This document shows positions 42,461-53,291 of a stretch of 53,291 nt of DNA, piece after piece (position 1 is the first letter of the stretch; each line of letters opens with the position of its first letter). The position numbers were made by a program, and so were the translations under genes. The notes below the pieces were generated by a model, which was given only the letters and a program-made list of their open reading frames with translations, did no database searches and was not told the origin of the DNA. Source of the DNA: Corallococcus sicarius (GTDB lineage Bacteria; Myxococcota; Myxococcia; Myxococcales; Myxococcaceae); the NCBI RefSeq assembly GCF_003611735.1, contig NZ_RAWG01000024.1:1-53291 (forward strand), written 5' to 3'.

Positions 42461-42480
42461 ATTTCATGTATATCTGAAAT
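42461..42480 (-). promoter_or_regulatory. AT-rich palindrome upstream of the cellulase gene
   Basis: ATTTCA (42461-42466) and TGAAAT (42475-42480) around an 8-base TGTATATC spacer. It lies in the most AT-rich patch of the area, between the GH6 and ATP-grasp genes. Read on the minus strand, ATATACA in the spacer resembles a -10 box. An operator or promoter for the GH6 gene is suggested. Confidence 0.4.
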
Positions 42481-42508
42481 CTACCCTGTTCCTGGTGGCA
42501 GCCAGCCG

Positions 42509-43876
42509 TCAGCGCTCGCGGACCACGGCCAGCGTGCCCAGGCTCCCGCCCTGCGACATGTTGAGCATCGCGCCGGGCGCCATCCGCACGAGGAAGCCCT
42601 CCGGCCGGTTCTCCTCCCAGAGGAACGGGTTGATGTCCGAGTGCAGCTCCTCGTGGCGCACCCGCCCGCCGTCGAACACGGGATAGGACGCCTTCACCAG
42701 GGGGATGCGCTCCTGCACGACCCAGGTCTCCTCCAGGGCCTGCTTGAGCGTGGCGCTCCAGGTGTCCGCGTCCGTGTTCCATCCGAGCGTGACGCCCCGT
42801 CCGCCGTAGTCGAACGCGGGCTTGAGCACGAAGTGCTCGCGGTGCCCGGCCACGTACGACAGCAGGTCCACGCGCGCACCCTCGCGGAGGGTCATCCCCT
42901 CGCGCACCACGCGCGTCCAGGGCAGGTGGCGGCGGAGCAGCGCGTCCTGCTCCGCGCCGAACGCTCCCTCGTCCGCCATGCGGCTGACCTCCGCGAAGAG
43001 CGCCTTGCTGCGCAGCATGGTGCTGCGGAACAGCCCGTTCATGAAGTTCACCGCGCCGTCGGAGATGGCGCGCATGACGGGATGGTCCGGCCCGCAGCCC
43101 ACCACCAGCCCGCCAAAGCCGATGGAGGAGATGAAGGTGATGACGTCCACCGGGAAGTCCCCCGCGCGCAGCACGCCGTCCGCGTACGTCCAGTCGTCGT
43201 CGGCGGTGACGATGCGCAGGTCACAGCCGTGGTCCTTCAGATAGGCCTGGTACACCACCTCCTCGTCCGCGTCGTCCGGGCCCGGCGGACCGAAGAGCGC
43301 CAGGCTCGGCGGGCCCTTGCGGCCGGCGCGGCCGTTGAGCACGGTGAGGGCGGTGACAAGGTTCGGCGCGGTGGCGGGGCGGACCACCTCGTAGCGCTTC
43401 GAGAAGGCCTCCATCACCGCCGAGGTGTCGAACGCCTCGCCCAGGCTGTGGGAGTTGATGGGCCCGCCGGGGTAGGGATTGAACTCGATGAAGCGGATGA
43501 CGCCGTCCGGACCGACGAAGCCATCCAACCGCCCGATGGTGGCCAGGCCCGCGCGCTGCCCGTCCACGGGCACGAGCAGCTCCTCCCAGCCCTGCGGACA
43601 CAGCGACTCGCGGAACGCCGCGTCCACCGCGGCGCGCCGCACCACCTCCTCCAGTGCCTGCCCCACCGCGTACGTGGCCCGCTGGATGTCCGCGTGCTGC
43701 GGGGGCGTGACGAAGTACGGGCGCAGCGTGCGGTACAGCACGCGCCCGCCCAGCGTGACGCCCTTGCGCTCGGCCGTGCGCTGGAGCTGCTCGTGGGTCC
43801 GGCGCAGCACGTCGCCCTGGAGCAGGTCGTCGTAGAAGCAGATGGCGTCAGCCAGCGGGGCACGGGGCAGGGACAT
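42509..43876 (-). CDS. Circularly permuted ATP-grasp protein
   Basis: 455 aa. The ATG at 43876 has GGAG upstream. The parts of a circularly permuted ATP-grasp fold are in order: IGRLDGFVGPDGVIRFIEFN with YPGG early, then a middle domain, and the late ATP-binding part HFVLKPAFDYGGRGVTLG followed by ETWVVQERI. Such proteins (glutathionylspermidine synthetase relatives) join a carboxylate to an amine with ATP. Known members make isopeptides or modify peptides. It lies beside the GNAT-NRPS genes but on the opposite strand, so a role in the same peptide pathway is possible. No signal peptide, so it is cytosolic. Confidence 0.8.
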   Translation of the reverse strand: MSLPRAPLADAICFYDDLLQGDVLRRTHEQLQRTAERKGVTLGGRVLYRTLRPYFVTPPQHADIQRATYAVGQALEEVVRRAAVDAAFRESLCPQGWEELLVPVDGQRAGLATIGRLDGFVGPDGVIRFIEFNPYPGGPINSHSLGEAFDTSAVMEAFSKRYEVVRPATAPNLVTALTVLNGRAGRKGPPSLALFGPPGPDDADEEVVYQAYLKDHGCDLRIVTADDDWTYADGVLRAGDFPVDVITFISSIGFGGLVVGCGPDHPVMRAISDGAVNFMNGLFRSTMLRSKALFAEVSRMADEGAFGAEQDALLRRHLPWTRVVREGMTLREGARVDLLSYVAGHREHFVLKPAFDYGGRGVTLGWNTDADTWSATLKQALEETWVVQERIPLVKASYPVFDGGRVRHEELHSDINPFLWEENRPEGFLVRMAPGAMLNMSQGGSLGTLAVVRER

Positions 43877-43914
43877 GGGGACTCCGGAGCAGCGAGGGAG
43901 GAACCGAGACGCCG

Positions 43915-44886
43915 TCAGGGGCCCTGCGGCCCGGGGTTGGAGTTGCCTCCGTCGGTGACATAGCGCCACTGCCCGTCCGCCTGCAGGCGCCACACGGTGA
44001 GGTACTTCACGTGGTCCGTCTCCGGCTTGCCTTCGGCGTTCTTGCCCGTCGCGACCGCGCGGCCCACCGTGTACGCCAGGTCCCCGGACGCCGCCGCGTC
44101 TCCCAGCACCGGCTCCCAACGCAGGTCGATCTTGTCGAGCGTGAGCGGAGTGTACGCCTGCGCGATGGCCTCACGGCCGAAGAGGCCCGCGGGTCCGCCC
44201 AGCAACACCGCGTCCTCCGCGGCGTAGGTGATGAACGCCTTGCCCATGCCCTCCTTCGTGGACAGCTCGGAGAAGGCGCTGTCCGCGGCCTTCGCCTCCG
44301 CGAGCACCGCGTCCTTCGACATCGTGCGCGGCGCGGCGGCCGGCAGCGTGTGCGACGGGGAGAAGCCCGCCGGCGGCGTCATGGGCGTCTTCGCGGCGTT
44401 GCGCACCGTCACCGTCACCCGCCACGCACCGTCCGGCTGCTGCCTCCACGTGGAGATGTAGCGGCCCAGCGCCTTCGCCGTCGCGCCCGCCGCGTCCACC
44501 GTCGAGTGGCCCACCGAATAGCCCAGCGTCCCGTCCGCGCTCACGTCCCAGCGCACCGGCTCCCAGTGCACCGTGCCGCCCTGCTCCAGCGGGTGCGCGG
44601 TCAGCCACGCGCGGATGGCCTCCCGTCCCCTGAGCGCGTACTCCCCTTCCACGAGCATCACCGCGTCCTCCGCGAGGAACTCCGCGAACCCCTGCGCGGA
44701 GCCCGCCTTCGCGCTCGCGTCGGACATGGCCTGATCCGCCTCCCGCAGCCGGACGCGCGCGTCGGACGCCGACAGCGCCGCCGGGCGCGACCGCACGTCC
44801 GTGCCCGCACCGGTGGCTCCCGCTCCACTGCACCCCATGGCACCCAGCGATGCCGTGACCAGCGCTCCCGCGAAAATCCGGTTCAT
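43915..44886 (-). CDS. Lipoprotein with two NTF2-like (DUF4440-type) domains
   Basis: 323 aa. GAGG and AAGGA sites precede the ATG at 44886. The lipobox LGAMGC gives a lipoprotein. Two repeated NTF2-like domains follow: ADQAMSDASAKAGSAQGFAEF to ISTWRQQPDGAWRV, and ADSAFSELSTKEGMGKAF to LTVWRLQADGQWRYV. Each has the GREAI motif (LRGREAIRAW, FGREAIAQAY). NTF2-like folds bind small molecules or act as simple enzymes. It shares a short divergent region with the GNAT genes and precedes the ATP-grasp gene by 38 bases, so those two are probably one operon. Function unknown. Confidence 0.8.
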   Translation of the reverse strand: MNRIFAGALVTASLGAMGCSGAGATGAGTDVRSRPAALSASDARVRLREADQAMSDASAKAGSAQGFAEFLAEDAVMLVEGEYALRGREAIRAWLTAHPLEQGGTVHWEPVRWDVSADGTLGYSVGHSTVDAAGATAKALGRYISTWRQQPDGAWRVTVTVRNAAKTPMTPPAGFSPSHTLPAAAPRTMSKDAVLAEAKAADSAFSELSTKEGMGKAFITYAAEDAVLLGGPAGLFGREAIAQAYTPLTLDKIDLRWEPVLGDAAASGDLAYTVGRAVATGKNAEGKPETDHVKYLTVWRLQADGQWRYVTDGGNSNPGPQGP

Positions 44887-44981
44887 GTCCTCATTCCTTT
44901 TCCAGAGCTGTAGAGCCAGTGAATCAGGCCCTTCTCGCCTACCTTGATTCGCACTGCGAGACACGCAATCGTGACTTATTC

Positions 44982-46832
44982 ATGATTCTCTACGATGAGC
45001 GCAACGTTGACGCATGCTCCTGGCCCGAGACCCCGGAGGGGCGGCTCGCGCGGGACTACCTCGTTCCGCTGATGAAGCGTGGCAGCACCGCCTATTTTTC
45101 CGACCGCACCACCCTGCGGCTGGTGGCGATGGATGACCTGCGCATCCCGCTGGCCGTCAACGACGCGGAATACGACAACTCGGCGCTCCTCTCCACCTTC
45201 GCGCGCTACATCAGCCTGCAGCTGTCCGCGGTGACGGCGGAGACGTGGGGTGCCGGGCGCGCGCGGGTGATGCGCGGCGCCATGCACACGCTGGGCGCGC
45301 TGCTCAAGTCGGCGAGCATCGACAAGTGTGTCTACGTGGACCACTGGCTGCTGCTGCGCAACCTCAACGCGGAGCTGACCGCGGACCAGGTGGCGCGCCT
45401 CACCGCCTTCCTGGTGAAGCAGTTCCCGAAGCACGCCATCGTCTTCCTGACGGTGAACCCGGCCACGCACGCGCCGCTGCTCAACGTGCTGGGCGCGCAG
45501 GGCTACGAGCACGTCTATTCGATGCACACGCGCATGATGCTGCCCACGCAGGCGGAGGTGAGCCGGCAGGTGCGGGAGAACCGCCGCCGCGACAGCCGGC
45601 TGCTGGAGGCCTCCGGCTACACGCTGGTGGATGGCAGCACCGTGCCTGACTGCGCGCCCCGGCTGGTGGAGCTGTACCGTTCGCTCAACGGGGAGAAGTA
45701 CCAGACCAACCTCCAGTACACCGAGGAGTTCTTCGCGTGGACGCTGCGCGAGGGCATCCTCCAGTACAAGCTCGCGGTGAAGGACGGGCGCATCGACGGG
45801 TTCTACGGCCACCACCTGCACCGGGACGTGCTGTTCTCGCCCGTGTTCGGCTACGACGTCGCGCTGCCGCAGGAATTGGGGCTGTACCGCGGGCTCGTGT
45901 ACCAGCTCATGGAGGACGCGCTGGACGCGGGCCACACCGTGGAGCTGGGCGCGGGCGCGGACCCCTTCAAGAGCCTGCGCGGCGCCGTCCCCGTGCCCCG
46001 CTGGAGCGCCGTCCACATCCGCCACCTGTCCCGGTGGCGCCAGGCCGTGTGGCGCGCCCTCAGGCGCTACGCCAACGACGCGATCCGGCCCGCCTCGCGC
46101 GGGATGATGCGAAGGATTGACGGCGAAGGCGTCGCCGGCTTCGAACCGCTGTCGCTGCCCCTCACGCCGCCCACCGGCCAGACGCCGCAGGAGGCCGCCC
46201 AGGCGCTGCGCCAGCAGGTGGACGCGCTGGAGCAGTCGCTGGAGGCCGCCGCCAGGTTGGAGGGCGAGGCCCGGCAGCGTGCCCTGGCGCCGCTGTCGCA
46301 GACGCTGCACAACTGGCCCCAGCCCACGTCCCGCGTCGTCGCCCTGCGCGAGCGGCTGACCCGGCTGGAGCACGAGGCCCGGCGCAAGCCCGCGGCGTCC
46401 ACGCCGCACACGTCGCCCGCGCCCGACGAACACGCCCGTCAGCTCCTGGAGGGCGCGACGCGGCTGGGTGACACCGCGCTCGTCGCCACGCACCTGGGAG
46501 AGACGCCCGCGCAGCACCTCAAGGCGCTGGTGGAGGCGCTGCGGCAGGCGGCCGGGTGCGTGGGCGTGGTGCTCACCGCGACGCGCGGCGACAAGGTGGT
46601 GCTGGTGACGGCGGCCAGCCCCGCGCTGCGCGAGCTGGGCCTGGACGCGGGCCAGCTCATGGCCCAGGCCGCGCCCTGCGTGGACGGCAAGGGCGGAGGC
46701 TCCCCCGAGGTGGCATGGGGCGGAGGCTCGCGCGCTGGAGGCATCGACGCGGCGCTCATCGCCGCGCGGGAGTTCGTGCAGGCCCACCTGGCCGGCCCCG
46801 CGACGTCGCGCCCTCCGGGTGAGCCCTCGTGA
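44982..46832 (+). CDS. GNAT/FemX-like acyltransferase fused to a DHHA1 (alanyl-tRNA synthetase C-terminal type) domain
   Basis: 616 aa. The ATG at 44982 (MILYDERN) aligns with the start of the paralog; a GTG at 44919 would add 21 residues. Residues 1-370 resemble GNAT-type transferases of the FemX/BioF2 group, with the motif DPFKSLRG at 327-334, analogous to the DPYKxRWG-like end of those proteins. A helical connector (ALRQQVDALEQSLEAA; VVALRERLTRLEHEA) leads to a domain at about 480-605 with GVVLTATRGDKVVLVTAAS and GKGGGSPEVAWGGG. This matches the C-terminal DHHA1 domain of alanyl-tRNA synthetase. The fusion suggests transfer of an aminoacyl group, perhaps Ala, from tRNA. It overlaps the next paralog by 4 bases and precedes an NRPS. 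The activity is inferred. Confidence 0.8.
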   Translation: MILYDERNVDACSWPETPEGRLARDYLVPLMKRGSTAYFSDRTTLRLVAMDDLRIPLAVNDAEYDNSALLSTFARYISLQLSAVTAETWGAGRARVMRGAMHTLGALLKSASIDKCVYVDHWLLLRNLNAELTADQVARLTAFLVKQFPKHAIVFLTVNPATHAPLLNVLGAQGYEHVYSMHTRMMLPTQAEVSRQVRENRRRDSRLLEASGYTLVDGSTVPDCAPRLVELYRSLNGEKYQTNLQYTEEFFAWTLREGILQYKLAVKDGRIDGFYGHHLHRDVLFSPVFGYDVALPQELGLYRGLVYQLMEDALDAGHTVELGAGADPFKSLRGAVPVPRWSAVHIRHLSRWRQAVWRALRRYANDAIRPASRGMMRRIDGEGVAGFEPLSLPLTPPTGQTPQEAAQALRQQVDALEQSLEAAARLEGEARQRALAPLSQTLHNWPQPTSRVVALRERLTRLEHEARRKPAASTPHTSPAPDEHARQLLEGATRLGDTALVATHLGETPAQHLKALVEALRQAAGCVGVVLTATRGDKVVLVTAASPALRELGLDAGQLMAQAAPCVDGKGGGSPEVAWGGGSRAGGIDAALIAAREFVQAHLAGPATSRPPGEPS

Positions 46833-48268
46833 TCCTCTACGACGAGACCCACATCCAGACGGCCCCCTTCCCCGACACCGAGGAGGGACGCGCGACGAAG
46901 GACTTCCTCGTGCCGCTGTTCCAGCGCGGCCCGGAGGCGTGGTTCGGGGACCGGGCCCGCATGCTGCTGCTGGGCATGGATGACCTGCTCATCCCCCTGT
47001 CCCTCACCGAAGGGTCGGGCGACAACTCGTACCTGTTCTCGATGTACGCGCGCTACATCGCCAGCCAGCGCAGCGCCATCAAGACGGGCAACTGGAAGCC
47101 CCTCGCCGGGTTCACCGCCAGCAGCGTGCTGTGGGGCGTGGGCGCGGTGATGAAGGCCACCCGGCTGGACAAGGTCATCCAGGTGGACACCTGGCCCACC
47201 CTGCGCAACATGGGCGCGAACCTGACGGCGGATCAGGTCCAGCGGCTGACGGACTTCCTCACCACGCGCTTTGCGAAGTACGCGCTCGTCTTCATGGCGG
47301 TGAACCCCGCCACGCACTCGCCCCTGCTGAACCAGCTGAAGGGGCACGGCTACGACTTCTCGTACATGACGCACACCCGCATGCAGCTGCCCGCCGGCCT
47401 GGAGCCGGGCGCGAGCGCGCGCAAGCTGCACCGCCGGGACGCGCGCATGACGGAGGCCTCCGGCTACCAGGTCGTGGACGGTCGGGACATGCCCGGCTGT
47501 GCGCCCCGGCTCGCGGACCTGTACCGGCAGCTCAACCGCGAGAAGTACATGACCAACCCTCCCATCAGCGAGGCGTTCTTCGAGGACATGCGCCTGGGCA
47601 CGCGCATCCCCCTGCGCCTGCTGGTGAAGGACGGCCGCATCGACGCCTTCTACGGCATCTCCGTGAAGGACGACGTCCTGTACTCGCCCGTCTCCGGCTA
47701 CGACCTGTCGCTGCCGCAGGAGGTGGGCCTGTACCGGATGCTCAACAGCCTGCTGATGCGCGAAGCGTTCGACCGGGGCATCGCCATCGAGACCGGCGGA
47801 GGCTCGGACCCCTTCAAGAGCATGCGCGGAGACCGACCGCTGCCGCGCTACAACGCGGTCTACGTGCGCCACCTGCCCGCGTACCGGCACGTCGCGTGGC
47901 GGCTGGTGGCGAAGCTGGGCAACGAATCGCTGCTGGGCTTCAGCCGCAAGCGCCTGCGCGAGGTGGACGGCGAGGCGAACGTCCTCGGCTTCGACGGCAT
48001 CCCGGACACGTTCGCCTCCCCCATCCTCAGCCCCCGCGAGTCGGTGGCGCTGCTGCGTGAGCAGCTGGAGTCCCTGGAGCGCGACGTGGAAGCGACCGCG
48101 AACCTCACCGGCCGGGAGCGCCTCCGGCACGTGAGCGCGCTCAACAAGCGGCTGGAGGATGAGCAGCTCCCCCGCCCCCGCGTGGCCGCGCTGCGCGAGC
48201 GCCTGGAGCAACTGGAGCGCGCGCAGCAGTCCGACAAGAAGCAGCGCAAGCAGCCCCCGAAGACGTGA
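46829..48268 (+). CDS. GNAT/FemX-like acyltransferase, paralog lacking the DHHA1 domain
   Basis: 479 aa. It starts with GTG overlapping the previous stop (GTGA). The whole length up to the connector is parallel to the preceding protein: MILYDE start, ATKDFLVPL, MTHTRMQLP, and DPFKSMRG at the identical residue number 327. The coiled connector (REQLESLERDVEA; VAALRERLEQLERA) is kept, but the protein then ends in a basic tail (KKQRKQ) where the DHHA1 domain should begin. Duplication of the gene with later loss of the domain is supported by a remnant after the stop. The two proteins may form a heteromer in which one brings the tRNA-binding domain. Confidence 0.8.
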   Translation: MILYDETHIQTAPFPDTEEGRATKDFLVPLFQRGPEAWFGDRARMLLLGMDDLLIPLSLTEGSGDNSYLFSMYARYIASQRSAIKTGNWKPLAGFTASSVLWGVGAVMKATRLDKVIQVDTWPTLRNMGANLTADQVQRLTDFLTTRFAKYALVFMAVNPATHSPLLNQLKGHGYDFSYMTHTRMQLPAGLEPGASARKLHRRDARMTEASGYQVVDGRDMPGCAPRLADLYRQLNREKYMTNPPISEAFFEDMRLGTRIPLRLLVKDGRIDAFYGISVKDDVLYSPVSGYDLSLPQEVGLYRMLNSLLMREAFDRGIAIETGGGSDPFKSMRGDRPLPRYNAVYVRHLPAYRHVAWRLVAKLGNESLLGFSRKRLREVDGEANVLGFDGIPDTFASPILSPRESVALLREQLESLERDVEATANLTGRERLRHVSALNKRLEDEQLPRPRVAALRERLEQLERAQQSDKKQRKQPPKT

Positions 48269-48327
48269 GCGCGGACCTGGAGCGGGCCCGCGGCTTCCTC
48301 CAGACCCGGCTGGCCGTTCCGACGTAG
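48265..48327 (+). pseudogene. Remnant of the lost DHHA1 domain end
   Basis: In the frame one base back from the paralog, beginning at GTG overlapping its stop, the text reads SADLERARGFLQTRLAVPT and stops. It aligns with DAALIAAREFVQAHLAGPAT, the end of the DHHA1 domain in the neighbouring protein, with about 9 identities in 18 positions. It is probably the last helix left after a deletion plus frameshift. It could also be a translationally coupled micro-ORF. Confidence 0.5.
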
Positions 48328-48402
48328 CCGCGTTCCTCCGCAGCGACAGCGAAACATTCCTGCGTCCGGCGACACCGGCGCGAGCAGCGAGGTGTGCCCG
48401 AC

Positions 48403-53291
<4,889 letters not shown>

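Overview
The window is chromosomal DNA of a high-GC bacterium, almost certainly a myxobacterium of the Myxococcaceae (Corallococcus/Myxococcus type). The evidence is very strong GC bias at third codon positions, three Ser/Thr kinase-like genes, a DUF2381 (Myxococcus paralogous family) gene translationally coupled to a kinase, many lipoproteins, secreted polysaccharide-degrading enzymes and nonribosomal peptide synthetase (NRPS) genes. The species assignment is inference. No rRNA, tRNA or CRISPR array was recognised.

Layout. 1-1.8 kb: the end of a response-regulator or hybrid-kinase gene, an MDR-type quinone oxidoreductase and a small unknown gene. 2.2-5.3 kb: a stand-alone A-T-R NRPS-like enzyme (adenylation, thiolation, thioester reductase) with an ASN-repeat linker. 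5.3-13 kb: housekeeping and accessory genes (endo/exonuclease/phosphatase protein, XdhC and MocA-like molybdenum-hydroxylase maturation proteins, RpiA, an AI-2E transporter-family protein, a LemA-like/TPM pair, a glyoxalase-fold protein). 13-19.2 kb: a four-gene operon in which an unknown protein with three WxxDF motifs and two paralogous vWA/MIDAS proteins precede a His-rich P1B-4 metal ATPase. A perfect 17-bp inverted repeat brackets the ATPase gene exactly. 19.3-26.2 kb: L-serine dehydratase, a TPR Ser/Thr kinase, a C39-like cysteine-peptidase candidate and an alginate-lyase-family lipoprotein.

26.3-36.4 kb is an accessory, rearranged stretch: an HNH nuclease, a 37-codon ORF, a lipoprotein that may be an immunity protein, a LysM/peptidoglycan-binding cell-wall-active effector translationally coupled to VgrG, an rnhA whose start is out of frame at a G9 tract, a complete ISAzo13-type element and an IS630-family transposase cut off by it. 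36.4-42.4 kb: DUF2381 plus Ser/Thr kinase, an XRE-type regulator, a predicted pseudokinase and a GH6 cellulase lipoprotein.

42.5 kb to the end looks like a peptide-metabolite locus. A circularly permuted ATP-grasp protein and a two-domain NTF2-like lipoprotein diverge from two overlapping paralogous GNAT/FemX-like genes. The first paralog is fused to a DHHA1 domain of the alanyl-tRNA synthetase type. The second has lost this domain, but its last helix is still readable after the stop codon. They are followed by an NRPS with an unusual C-A-T-A order (predicted Ser, then Ala) that runs off the window. A route that combines thiotemplate chemistry with aminoacyl-tRNA-dependent transfer is the most interesting hypothesis in this window.
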